DNA of 64,000 nucleotides, taken from the NCBI RefSeq assembly GCF_001429395.1, contig NZ_LMJT01000008.1:62001-126000 (forward strand), in the 5' to 3' direction. Under the pieces are notes generated by a model, which was not told the DNA's origin, did no database searches, and saw nothing but the letters and a program-made list of their open reading frames with translations. This document shows, piece by piece, positions 37,144 to 47,245 of the stretch. Each line of letters opens with the position of its first letter. The stretch's first letter is position 1. The DNA is from Allobosea sp. Root381 (lineage in GTDB: Bacteria; Pseudomonadota; Alphaproteobacteria; Rhizobiales; Beijerinckiaceae). Both the position numbers and the translations under genes were made by a program.

Positions 37144-38085
37144 ATGACCAAGATCGCCATCGTCGGCTCGGGCCTGATCGGCCGCGCCTGGGCCACCGTC
37201 TTCGCCAGCCACGGTTTCGAAGTCGCGCTGCACGACGTCGCGCCCGGCGCAGCTGAGGCGGCGCGGGTCCATATCGCCACCAATCTCGAGGAACTCGCCG
37301 GCCATGGCCTCGTTTTGGATCCGAAGGGCTCGCTCGCTCGCATCCGCGTCGCTTCCGGCCTCGCCGATGTGCTGGAGGGCGCCGATCTGGTCCAGGAGAA
37401 CGGTCCGGAAACCGTCGAGGCGAAGCGCAAGCTCTTCGCGGAAATGGACGCGCTCGCCTCGCCATCCACCATCCTCGCCTCCTCCACATCCTTCATCATG
37501 GCCTCGACTTTCAGCGAGGGGCTGGCGGGCCGCGCCCGTTGCCTCGTCGCGCATCCGGTCAACCCGCCGCATCTGGTGCCGATCGTCGAGCTCGCGCCGG
37601 CGCCCTGGACCGACCCGGCCGTGGTCGAGCGGGCGCAGGCGATCTACGAACAGGCCGGCCAGGTGCCGATCACACTGCGCAAGGAGAAGCCCGGCTTCGT
37701 GCTGAACCGGCTTCAGGCGGTGCTGCTGGCCGAGGCCTTCCGCCTCGTCGGCGAGGGTGTCGCCAGCGCCGAGGACGTCGACAAGACGATCCGCGACGGG
37801 CTCGGGCTGCGCTGGTCGTTCATGGGGCCGTTCGAAACCATCGAACTCAACGCACCGGGCGGCATCCCCGACTATTGCGCCCGCTACGGCGCCTCGCTGG
37901 CGCGGATGCAGCCGGAGGCCAGCAGCGCCGATCCGTTCGGCCCGGATACGGTCGCGACCGTGATGAGCGAGTGGCCGGGCACGCAGGCGCCGGAGCGCGT
38001 CAAGCGGCTGAGCGACTGGCGCGACACCCGGCTCGCGGCGCTGCAGGCGCATAAGCGCGGTGCGGAGCGCAAGCCGGAATCATAG
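37144..38085 (+). CDS. 3-hydroxyacyl-CoA dehydrogenase-family enzyme, lambda-crystallin/L-gulonate dehydrogenase-like
   Basis: A 313-residue NAD-dependent dehydrogenase. The Rossmann start KIAIVGSGLIGRAWATVFAS, ENGPETVEAKRKLF, SSTSFIMAS, the catalytic-histidine motif VAHPVNPPHLVPIVEL, and GFVLNRLQAVLLAEAFRLV are nearly those of lambda-crystallin (L-gulonate 3-dehydrogenase). L-carnitine dehydrogenases share the fold. The enzyme should oxidise a 3-hydroxy acid to a 3-keto acid. The BKACE gene next door would then cleave that keto acid. ATG at 37144 is preferred; GTG 37129 and ATG 37135 are in frame and add at most five residues. Confidence 0.88.
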   Translation: MTKIAIVGSGLIGRAWATVFASHGFEVALHDVAPGAAEAARVHIATNLEELAGHGLVLDPKGSLARIRVASGLADVLEGADLVQENGPETVEAKRKLFAEMDALASPSTILASSTSFIMASTFSEGLAGRARCLVAHPVNPPHLVPIVELAPAPWTDPAVVERAQAIYEQAGQVPITLRKEKPGFVLNRLQAVLLAEAFRLVGEGVASAEDVDKTIRDGLGLRWSFMGPFETIELNAPGGIPDYCARYGASLARMQPEASSADPFGPDTVATVMSEWPGTQAPERVKRLSDWRDTRLAALQAHKRGAERKPES

Positions 38086-38095
38086 GATCCCCCGG

Positions 38096-38207
38096 CCCTC
38101 ATCCTGAGGAGCAGCCGAAGGTGCGGCTCGAAGGATGTTCCAGTGGTCTCGGAGCTTCCTGAATCATCCTTCGCGACGCCGCGTGCCGCGGCTCCTCAGG
38201 ATGAGGG
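38096..38207. repeat. Intergenic palindromic repeat, copy D (CTCATCCTGAGGAGC family)
   Basis: An element bounded by CCCTCATCCTGAGGAGC and its inverse GCTCCTCAGGATGAGGG. Inner arms GAAGGATG and CATCCTTCG give a long cruciform-like structure. The sequence family differs from copies A-C. It lies between the dehydrogenase and BKACE genes. I recall very similar elements in many Hyphomicrobiales genomes, from memory only. Confidence 0.75.
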
Positions 38208-38253
38208 CTGAGTTTGAAATTGCCAGACCACCGCAGCGAAAGGACCCCACGCG

Positions 38254-39186
38254 ATGGCGAAGAACCGCAAAGTCATCATCACCTGCGCGGTCACCGGCGC
38301 AATCCACACGCCCTCGATGTCGCCGCATCTCCCGGTGACGCCGGAGGAGATCATCGACGCCGCGGTCGGCGCCGCGGAAGCCGGGGCGGCCCTCGTCCAT
38401 GTCCATGCCCGCAACCCGAAAACCGGCCAGCCCGACCAGTCGCCGGAAGCCTTCGAGCCCTTTCTGAAGGTGATCAAGCAGCGCTCGAACTGCGTCATCA
38501 ACATCACCACCGGCGGCGCCCCGACCATGGGCGTCGAGGAGCGCCTTCAGCCCTGCGCTTACTTCAAACCCGAGGTCGCCTCGCTCAACATGGGCTCGAT
38601 GAATTTCGGGCTCTTCCCGATGCTGGCCCGGTTCAAGGATTTCAAGCACGATTGGGAACGACCCTATCTCGAAGGCTCGAAGGACCGGATCTTCAAGAAC
38701 ACCTTCCAGGACATCGAGAACATCCTGACCACCTGCGCCGAGAACAACACGCGCTTCGAGATCGAGTGCTACGACATCGGCCATCTCTATACGTTGGCGC
38801 ATTTCGTCGATCGCGGGCTGGTGAAGCCGCCCTTCTTCGTCCAGTCGGTCTTCGGCATCCTCGGCGGCATCGGCCCGCATCCCGAGGATGTGATCCACAT
38901 GAAGCGCACGGCGGACCGGCTGTTCGGCGACGCCTACCAGTGGTCGGTGCTGGGCGCCGGCCGGCACCAGTTGCCGATCGCGGCGATGGCCGTCTCGATG
39001 GGCGGCAATCTGCGCGTCGGGCTGGAGGATTCGCTCTGGCTCGGGCCGGGTCAGTTCGCCAAGTCCAACGCGGATCAGGTCAAGGCCGCGCGGATGATCA
39101 TCGAGGGGCTGGGTCTCGAGGTCGCAACGCCCGAAGATGCGCGCGAGGTGCTGCAGCTCAAGGGCGCCGACAAGGTGAATTTCTAG
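38254..39186 (+). CDS. BKACE family beta-keto acid cleavage enzyme (DUF849)
   Basis: A 310-residue TIM-barrel zinc enzyme of the BKACE family, which condenses a beta-keto acid with acetyl-CoA to give a CoA ester and acetoacetate-type products. The zinc histidines are in ALVHVHARNP, and the glutamate lies in the RFEIECYDIGHLYTL region. Further family marks are CAVTGAIHTPSMSPHLPVTPEEI at the start and the GGNLRVGLEDSLWL motif near the end. Substrates across the family include 3-keto-5-aminohexanoate and 3-dehydrocarnitine. Pairing with a hydroxyacid dehydrogenase suggests oxidation then cleavage of an imported 3-hydroxy acid. The actual substrate cannot be read from the sequence. Confidence 0.93.
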   Translation: MAKNRKVIITCAVTGAIHTPSMSPHLPVTPEEIIDAAVGAAEAGAALVHVHARNPKTGQPDQSPEAFEPFLKVIKQRSNCVINITTGGAPTMGVEERLQPCAYFKPEVASLNMGSMNFGLFPMLARFKDFKHDWERPYLEGSKDRIFKNTFQDIENILTTCAENNTRFEIECYDIGHLYTLAHFVDRGLVKPPFFVQSVFGILGGIGPHPEDVIHMKRTADRLFGDAYQWSVLGAGRHQLPIAAMAVSMGGNLRVGLEDSLWLGPGQFAKSNADQVKAARMIIEGLGLEVATPEDAREVLQLKGADKVNF

Positions 39187-39210
39187 GACGCTCCGCGCCA
39201 CTGCGCCGCC

Positions 39211-39298
39211 ATGGTCGGACTTGTCCCGACCATCCACGTCGTCGCTTGTCGGGAGCGGTGTTCAAGACGCGGATGCTCGCCACGAGGGCGAGCATGAC
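39211..39298. repeat. Intergenic palindromic element, copy E, at a convergent junction
   Basis: Two hairpins: ATGGTCGG with CCGACCAT, and ATGCTCGCC with GGCGAGCAT (perfect nine pairs, five-base loop), ending ATGAC. It is related in style to copies A-C. It lies between the plus-strand BKACE gene and the minus-strand GMC gene and may separate the two transcription units. Confidence 0.65.
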
Positions 39299-39311
39299 GC
39301 AGGGCGCTGCC

Positions 39312-40922
39312 CTACAAGCCGTCCTCCCGGATCAGGTCCGCCGCCTTCTCGGCAATCATCAGCACCGCCGCCTGCGTGTTGCCGGAGACGACCGCGGGCA
39401 TGACCGACGCGTCGGCGATGCGCAGGCCCTCGATGCCGCGGACGCGCAGCCGCGGATCGACCGCCGCCATCGGCCCCTGCCCCATGCGACAGGTCCCGAC
39501 GGCGTGGTAGATCGTCTGGCCGTTATCGCGAGCGAAATCGAGCCAGTCGGCATCGCTAACGCAACCGGGTCCCGGCGCCATCTCATGCGCTCGATAGCGG
39601 TCCATCGCCGGCTGGCCGACGATCTCGCGCGCGATCTTCATGCCGTCGACCATGCACTGGCGATCGGTCGGCGTGGCGAGGAAATTCGGGCGGATGGCGG
39701 GCGGCGTGTCGGGATCGGGCGCCTGGGCATGGATCGTGCCGCGCGATTCCGGCCGCAACTGCGTCACGCCGATGGTCATGCCGGGCTCGCGGTCGAGCCG
39801 GCGCTCGGCAGCGTTGGCGTAGCTCGCGTGCATGAAGAAGTACTGGACGTCCGGCCCCTCCAGATCGAGCCGCGTGCGCACGAATCCATGCGCCAGCCCG
39901 GTGCCGAGGGTCAGGATGCCCTTGCGCGTGAGGAAATACTGGGCGACCGACGCCGCCAGCCGCCAGCCGCGCGTCGTCTCGTTCAACGTCACCGGCAGCT
40001 TCACCCGCCAGTTCATGCGCGTGCAGAAATGATCACTGTAATTGGCGCCGACGCCGGGCAGTTCGTGACGCGTCGCGATCCCCGCCGCCGCGAGCACGGC
40101 AGGGTCGCCGATGCCGGAGAGCTCCAGCAGATGCGGCGTCTGGATCGCGCCGGCGGTCAGGACGACGCTGTGGCGCGCCTTCGCTTGCCGCTCGACGCCG
40201 TCGAGCCGGTACGTCACGCCGGTGGCGCGCTTGCGATCGAGATCGATGCGCAGCACATGCGCGCCGGTCCGAACGCGCAGATTGGGCCGGCCGCGCGCCG
40301 GGGTGAGCCAGGCATCCGCCGCGCTGATGCGGCGCCCGTTGCGCTGGTTGACCTGATAATAGCCGAAGCCGTCCTGCACCGGTCCGTTATAGTCGCGGTT
40401 GCGGGGGTAGCCGGCCTGCCCCGCCGCCGCGATGAAGGCTTCGGCAACCTCCGGGCGCTCCTTGACTTCGGTGACGGGCAGCGGGCCGTGGCGCCCGCGC
40501 GTCGCGTCGCCCTCGCCGTCATAGGCTTCGAGCTTGCGGAAATAGGGCAGAACGTCGGCAAAACTCCAGCCGGTGCAGCCCTGTTGGGCCCAGCCGTCGA
40601 AATCCTGCGCCTGGCCGCGCACATAGATCATGCCGTTGATCAGCGTCGAGCCGCCGAGCCCCTTGCCGCGCGGGATCGCGATCCTGCGGTTGCGGGTGGC
40701 TTCCTCGGGTTCGGTCCAGAAGCGCCAGTTGAAGGAGGGGTTGACGAGGAGCTTGCTGAATCCGGCTGGAATCGGGATCCAGAAGCCCCTGCCCTCGCCG
40801 CCCGCCTCCAGCAGCAGCACGCTGCGGCGGCCATCCTCGCTCAGACGGTTTGCCAGCACGCAGCCGGCCGTCCCGCCGCCAACGATGACGTAGTCATAGG
40901 CCTCGCCATCGGCGGCGGTCAT
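39312..40922 (-). CDS. GMC family FAD-dependent oxidoreductase (choline/alcohol dehydrogenase-like)
   Basis: A 536-residue glucose-methanol-choline oxidoreductase. The FAD motif YDYVIVGGGTAGCVLANRLS opens the protein. GKGLGGSTLINGMIYVRG and GAIQTPHLLELSGIG are the two GMC signatures. The active-site histidine lies in TIYHAVGTCRMG near residue 471, and the second catalytic residue is asparagine in VVSGNTQA near 514. It oxidises an alcohol to an aldehyde or ketone, probably passing electrons to quinone or another carrier. No signal peptide is present. Its start overlaps the E1 stop in ATGA, making it the last gene of the operon. No betaine-aldehyde dehydrogenase is nearby, so choline is not favoured as substrate. 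Confidence 0.93.
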   Translation of the reverse strand: MTAADGEAYDYVIVGGGTAGCVLANRLSEDGRRSVLLLEAGGEGRGFWIPIPAGFSKLLVNPSFNWRFWTEPEEATRNRRIAIPRGKGLGGSTLINGMIYVRGQAQDFDGWAQQGCTGWSFADVLPYFRKLEAYDGEGDATRGRHGPLPVTEVKERPEVAEAFIAAAGQAGYPRNRDYNGPVQDGFGYYQVNQRNGRRISAADAWLTPARGRPNLRVRTGAHVLRIDLDRKRATGVTYRLDGVERQAKARHSVVLTAGAIQTPHLLELSGIGDPAVLAAAGIATRHELPGVGANYSDHFCTRMNWRVKLPVTLNETTRGWRLAASVAQYFLTRKGILTLGTGLAHGFVRTRLDLEGPDVQYFFMHASYANAAERRLDREPGMTIGVTQLRPESRGTIHAQAPDPDTPPAIRPNFLATPTDRQCMVDGMKIAREIVGQPAMDRYRAHEMAPGPGCVSDADWLDFARDNGQTIYHAVGTCRMGQGPMAAVDPRLRVRGIEGLRIADASVMPAVVSGNTQAAVLMIAEKAADLIREDGL

Positions 40923-43096
40923 GCGGCAGCCCCGGTGAGCGGCGTACCGCGCTCGGCCATGGCGCGCGCGATGCCTGCCTCGACCTCCTCGCGCCCGGCG
41001 AAGGCGGCGCGCTCCAGCACCTTCGAGATCGTCGGCGAAGCCTCGCGGCCATGGACGCGCTGGACAGGCTGGTCGAGCCAGTCGAACAGGCGGCGATGCA
41101 ACTCGTCGGCGAGCATCGCGCCGTAGGAGGTGCCGCGCGCACCTTGCTCGACGATCAGGACATTGTGCGTCTTACGGATGCTCGCGCCGATCGTCTCCCA
41201 GTCGAGCGAGGCGCGGTCGAGCGTACGCAGGTCGACGATCTCGGCATCGACGCCGAGCGCCTCGACCGCCTCGACAGCGCGGTGGACCATGGCGGAATAG
41301 GTCAGGATGGTCAGGTCGCGGCCCTCGCGCACGCGGCGCGCCCGGCCGAGCGGGATGGTGTAGTCGAGGTCATCAGCCGGAATCATGCCGTTCATCTGGT
41401 ACAGATCGACGTGCTCGATCACCAGCACCGGATCGCTGCCCTTCAGTGCCGCATTCATCAGGCCGATATAATCCTCCGGCGTCGAGGGCGCGACGATGCG
41501 CCAGCCCGGCGAAGTGGCAAAAACGCCAGCCGGATCGAGCGAATGCTGCGAGCCGTAGCCGGTGCCCATGGCGATCTTGCTGCGCAGCACCAGTGGCACG
41601 TCAGTGGTGCCGCCGAACATGTGGCGCGCCTTGCCGATCTGGTTGAAGACCTGGTCCGCTGCGACCCACATGAAGTCGGGGTACATGAACTCGACGATCG
41701 GCCGGTAGCGCCCGTCCATGGCGAGCCCGCCGGCAAGGCCGGTGAAAGCATTCTCGCTGATCGGGGTGCCGAGCACGCGGTCAGGAAATGCGGTGGCGAG
41801 GCCGCGCGTCGCGCCGTTGGTGCCGCCCTTCAGGCGGTGGATATCCTCGCCCATGATCACCAGCGAAGGATCGGTCTCAAGTCTCCGGTGCAGCACGTCG
41901 GCGATGGCATCGACGAATTTGCGCTCGATGCGCTCGCCAGCCGGCGGCCCTTGCGTCGGCAGCGCCGGTAGCTCGCCGCGCAGGCCGACATCGACGAAGG
42001 CCGTGTCCGGCCAGAGCTCGGGGCGGATGCGGCGGCGGTTGCCGTCCGGCTCCAGCAGTTCGCCAGCGATGTCCTGCATCAGGGCGACGCTGCGCTCGCG
42101 CAGATCGGCCACGGCGCCGTCATCGATCAAACCAAGCGCCGTCATCTCGGCGGCGACCCGGGCCAGCGGATCGCGCGCGCGCCAGGCGGCCTCCTCCTCC
42201 TTCGGGCGATAGCCGAAGGCCGAGCCGGGCAGCGGGCCGTTCTGATGGTAATAGCGATAGACCTCGAGTTCGATCAGCGCCGGCCCTTTGCCGGCCCGTG
42301 CCAGCGCGCTCGCCTCCTGCATTGCCAGATGCACGGCGAGCGGGTCCATGCCGTCGACGCGCCAGGCCGGGATGCCGAAGCCCGGCCCGCGGCCCGAGAG
42401 CCGGTGCTCGCGCGTAGCCTCGTCGATATGGGTCGCGACAGCGTAGAGATTGTTCTCGACGACGAAGATCAGCGGCAGCGCCCAGGCTGCGGCAAGGTTC
42501 ATCGTCTCCAGCGTCGAGCCGATATTGATCGCGCCGTCACCGAAATAGGTCACCGCGACATCGCCGTTGCCGGCGAGCTTGTGCGCCATGGCGGCGCCGG
42601 CTGCGAGAGGCACGCCGCCGCCGACGATCGCATTGGTCCCGAGCGCACCCGCCTCGATCCAGCGCAGATGCATCGAGCCGCCGCGACCATGGCCGAAGCC
42701 CGGCTGCAGGCCAAGGATTTCGGCGAGGCTGCGATGCAGCATGCCTTCGACAGGCGCGGCGAAATCCGCAGTTGGGTCGAGCGTCGGCGCGAGCCAGGAG
42801 AGCGCCTTGGCGAGGAACTGGTGGTGGCCGCGATGCGAGCCGTTAACCTGATCGCTCGCGCGCAGGCCGATCACCGAGCCGACCGCCCCGCCCTCCTGCC
42901 CGATCGAGGAATGGGCCGGGCCATGAACCAGACCCTCGCCGGCAAGTTCCAGCACGCTCTCCTCGAAAGCGCGGATCAGGTGGAGCTGCGTCAGCATGCT
43001 GCCGAGCAGCGCCGGATCGGCGGCCTTCCAGTCGGCCGGGGTCGAGCGCAGCGCGGTCCAGGGCGCGCTGGCCTGGAGTTTCTCACGCCTGGGCAT
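40919..43096 (-). CDS. Fused alpha/beta E1 component, thiamine-diphosphate 2-oxoacid/acetoin dehydrogenase type
   Basis: A 725-residue protein with the alpha part at about residues 30-370 and the beta part from about 390. The alpha part carries the ThDP motif GDGAINIG at 186-193, ending NN at 215-216, exactly as in branched-chain and acetoin E1 enzymes. The beta part has MGEDIHRLKGGTNGATRGL, ISENAFTGLAGGLAMDG and FMYPDFMWVAADQVFNQ. Decarboxylation of a 2-keto acid or cleavage of a diketone, followed by transfer to lipoate, is the family reaction. No E2 (lipoyl) or E3 gene is in the window, so it must borrow partners or use another acceptor. It is coupled to the GMC gene and lies 24 bases after the SDR gene. 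Confidence 0.92.
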   Translation of the reverse strand: MPRREKLQASAPWTALRSTPADWKAADPALLGSMLTQLHLIRAFEESVLELAGEGLVHGPAHSSIGQEGGAVGSVIGLRASDQVNGSHRGHHQFLAKALSWLAPTLDPTADFAAPVEGMLHRSLAEILGLQPGFGHGRGGSMHLRWIEAGALGTNAIVGGGVPLAAGAAMAHKLAGNGDVAVTYFGDGAINIGSTLETMNLAAAWALPLIFVVENNLYAVATHIDEATREHRLSGRGPGFGIPAWRVDGMDPLAVHLAMQEASALARAGKGPALIELEVYRYYHQNGPLPGSAFGYRPKEEEAAWRARDPLARVAAEMTALGLIDDGAVADLRERSVALMQDIAGELLEPDGNRRRIRPELWPDTAFVDVGLRGELPALPTQGPPAGERIERKFVDAIADVLHRRLETDPSLVIMGEDIHRLKGGTNGATRGLATAFPDRVLGTPISENAFTGLAGGLAMDGRYRPIVEFMYPDFMWVAADQVFNQIGKARHMFGGTTDVPLVLRSKIAMGTGYGSQHSLDPAGVFATSPGWRIVAPSTPEDYIGLMNAALKGSDPVLVIEHVDLYQMNGMIPADDLDYTIPLGRARRVREGRDLTILTYSAMVHRAVEAVEALGVDAEIVDLRTLDRASLDWETIGASIRKTHNVLIVEQGARGTSYGAMLADELHRRLFDWLDQPVQRVHGREASPTISKVLERAAFAGREEVEAGIARAMAERGTPLTGAAA

Positions 43097-43120
43097 CAGG
43101 GCCGTCCTCCGGCTCTTGTC

Positions 43121-43897
43121 TCAGAGATAGCCATTGGCGCTCCAGCCTCCGTCAACGCCAGCGATCTGGCCGGTAATCGCGCTGGCCTCGTCGCTCGCCA
43201 GGAAGGCGGCGAGATCGGCAACCTCCTCCGGCTCGATGAAGCGGCCGATGGGCATCCGCGCCGTCAGCGCGTCGGCATCGAGCCGGCCGCGCGCGATCAG
43301 GTCATCGAGGAAGGGCGTGCGGACATAGCCTGGCGCCAACGCATTCACACGCAGGCCGTGGTGGGCCCATTCGAGCGCCAACGTCTTCGCCATCATCGCG
43401 ACGCCGCTCTTCGAGACGCAGTAGCCGACACGCTCCGGCGCGGCGACGACGCCGTACATCGAGGCCATCAGCAGGATGACTCCTTGCCCGCGAGGCACCA
43501 TGCGGCGGCCTGCCGCCTGCGCCGTCAGGAAGACGCCGCCGAGATTGACGTCCATCACCCGGCGCCACTCGGCGAAACTGAGCTCCAGCGTCGGTCCGTT
43601 CTGCGAGACCCCGGCATTGGCGACGACGATGTCGAGCGGGCCGATTTCGGCCTCCGCCCGCTCGAAGGTGGCATCGACCTGTTCCGGCACGCAAACGTCG
43701 CAGGCGATGAAGCTGGCGCCTTCGATGCCGGAAAGCGCTGCTTCCGCCGCCGGATCGTGATCGGCGACGACGACCCGCGCACCGCGCGCCGCAAAGCGCC
43801 AGGTCATGGCGAGGCCGAGGCCGGAGCCGCCGCCGGTGATCAGGGCGACCTTGCCGGCAAGATCGCGGTTGCGATCGGGAGCCGGTGCGGCCGTCAT
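43121..43897 (-). CDS. SDR family oxidoreductase (module 2)
   Basis: A 258-residue classical SDR. The cofactor motif is TGGGSGLG, with acidic VADHD after strand 2 (NAD preference), NAG, the ASMYG serine region and catalytic YCVSK. It ends with ITGQIAGVDGGWSANGYL. The start MTAAPAPDRNRDLAGKVALI at 43897 overlaps the AroE-like stop by four bases. In this operon it probably oxidises a secondary alcohol of the imported compound (inference). Confidence 0.92.
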   Translation of the reverse strand: MTAAPAPDRNRDLAGKVALITGGGSGLGLAMTWRFAARGARVVVADHDPAAEAALSGIEGASFIACDVCVPEQVDATFERAEAEIGPLDIVVANAGVSQNGPTLELSFAEWRRVMDVNLGGVFLTAQAAGRRMVPRGQGVILLMASMYGVVAAPERVGYCVSKSGVAMMAKTLALEWAHHGLRVNALAPGYVRTPFLDDLIARGRLDADALTARMPIGRFIEPEEVADLAAFLASDEASAITGQIAGVDGGWSANGYL

Positions 43898-44706
43898 GGC
43901 CGTGCGCCCGGCGCCGTCATGCCCATATAATCCGCCATCATCTCCAGCTGGCATTCGAGCATCGGCAGCCCGTAATGAACGCGGCAGCCGCGCGCCTGGG
44001 CAGCCGCCAACAGCGCGGTGACGCGCGGCTGCATGATGATCTCGGCGACGACCTGCCGCCCGGACAGCCGGGATGCGTCGACCGGCAATGGGTCGCCCTC
44101 GGCGAGACCCAGCGAAGTGCCGTTGACCACGATGTCGTGGTTCGCGGGGTCGGCCTCATCGAGCGCGACGGGAAGCTGCGGAAAGGCATGCGACAGGCGC
44201 CGCGCCAGGTCCTCCGACCTGGCGCGGGTGCGGTTGGCGATCGCGAGGCTCGCGACGCCCGCCTCGGCCAGCGCGAAAGCGATGGCATTGGCCGCCCCGC
44301 CTGCGCCGAGCAGCAGGACGCGGCGCCCCGTCGGTTCGAGGCCCTCGCGCCGCAGGCCTGCGACGAAGCCGAGCCCGTCGAGGATCTCGCCGACGAGGCG
44401 GCCGTCCGGCTCCCGGCGGACGCAGTTGACCGCCCCGACCAGCCCGGCCTGCCGCGAAATCTCGTCGCAGAGCCCGACGATCGCCGTCTTGTGCGGGACG
44501 GTCGCGACGAAGCCGCCGAAGGTCTTCATCCGCTTTAGGCCGGCGACGACCGTCGCGAGATCGTCCGTACCGACATGGATCGGCACCATCACCCCGTCAT
44601 GGCCGCGGGCGCGCATCAGCGCGTTGAGGCGCTGCGGCGTCTGCACATGATGAACCGGGTCGGCAAGGATGCCATAGACGCGGCTGTGGCCGGAGATGTC
44701 CGTCAT
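43894..44706 (-). CDS. Shikimate dehydrogenase-family (AroE-like) oxidoreductase with altered substrate motif
   Basis: A 270-residue AroE-superfamily protein. The catalytic lysine (K73 in TVPHK) and aspartate (D110 in EILDGLGF) are kept, as are GAVN and the NADP-type Rossmann loop LLLGAGGAANAIA followed by ANRTRAR. The N-terminal motif that in AroE reads HSxSP, whose two serines bind the shikimate carboxylate, here reads HHVQTP, so both serines are replaced (V21, T23). The gene lies inside a catabolic operon between LivF and an SDR. I therefore read it as a catabolic dehydrogenase for a shikimate- or quinate-like or other polyol acid, not biosynthetic AroE. It is six bases from livF. Confidence 0.88.
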   Translation of the reverse strand: MTDISGHSRVYGILADPVHHVQTPQRLNALMRARGHDGVMVPIHVGTDDLATVVAGLKRMKTFGGFVATVPHKTAIVGLCDEISRQAGLVGAVNCVRREPDGRLVGEILDGLGFVAGLRREGLEPTGRRVLLLGAGGAANAIAFALAEAGVASLAIANRTRARSEDLARRLSHAFPQLPVALDEADPANHDIVVNGTSLGLAEGDPLPVDASRLSGRQVVAEIIMQPRVTALLAAAQARGCRVHYGLPMLECQLEMMADYMGMTAPGARP

Positions 44707-44711
44707 CTGCC

Positions 44712-45399
44712 CTAGATCCCGAGATAGGCGGTCTTGATATGCGGATCGGCGAGAAGTCCCTCGCCGGTGTTCTCCATGGCGATACGGCCATTCTCGATGA
44801 CATAGGCACGCTGGGCGATCTTCAGCGCATGGAAGGCCTTCTGCTCGACCAGAAGCACCGTCGTCCCCATGGCGCAGATGCGCTCGACGATGCCGAACAT
44901 CTGTTGGACGATGATCGGGGCGAGGCCCAGCGAGGGTTCGTCCAGCATCAGCAGGCGCGGCTTCGCCATCAGCCCGCGCGCGATCGCGACCATCTGCTGC
45001 TCGCCGCCGGAGAGCGAGCCGGCGAGCTGGTCGAGCCGTTCGCGCACGCGCGGGAAGATTTCCAGCACCTCCTCGAAGCGGGCGGCCGAACCCTCGCGGG
45101 CATTGGCGTGGTAGCAGCCCATCATGACGTTGTCGCGGACCGTCATCACCGGAAAGAGCTGGCGCGCCTCCGGCACCATGACGAGGCCGCGGCCGACGAT
45201 GTCGGCGGGCGCGGCGCCGGCGATCTCCTGGCCGTCGAACGCGATCGAGCCGGCCGTCGGCTTCACCAGCCCCGAGATGGCACGCAGCAGCGTCGTCTTG
45301 CCGGCGCCGTTGGCGCCGATGATGGTAACCACCTCGCCTCTGCCGATCCGCAGCGAGATATCGTGGAGAATCGTGGTGCGGCCGTAGCCGGCCGTCAGC

Positions 45400-45416
<17 letters not shown>
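44712..45416 (-). CDS. Liv-type ABC transporter ATPase, LivF-like (module 2)
   Basis: A 234-residue ATPase starting MLKVSELTAGYGRTTILHDIS. Walker A GANGAGKTT, Q-loop region GLVMVPEARQLFPVMTVRDN, signature LSGGEQQMVAIAR and Walker B LLMLDEPSLGLAP are complete. It overlaps the upstream LivM-LivG gene by 17 bases. With that protein, LivH and the binding protein it makes the second Liv-type importer in the window. Confidence 0.94.
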
Positions 45417-47241
<1,825 letters not shown>

Positions 47242-47245
47242 GGGC

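Noticed and set aside
39312..40922. Choline dehydrogenase (betA) as a firm name for the GMC enzyme
   Set aside because: Motifs place it in the GMC family only. No betaine-aldehyde dehydrogenase, BetI or choline transporter is adjacent.
38214..41126. Plus-strand 970-residue open frame
   Set aside because: It runs through the BKACE gene in another frame and then antisense to the GMC gene, with no domain of its own.
42245..43930. Plus-strand 561-residue open frame
   Set aside because: It is antisense to the E1 and SDR genes, both of which have complete catalytic motifs.
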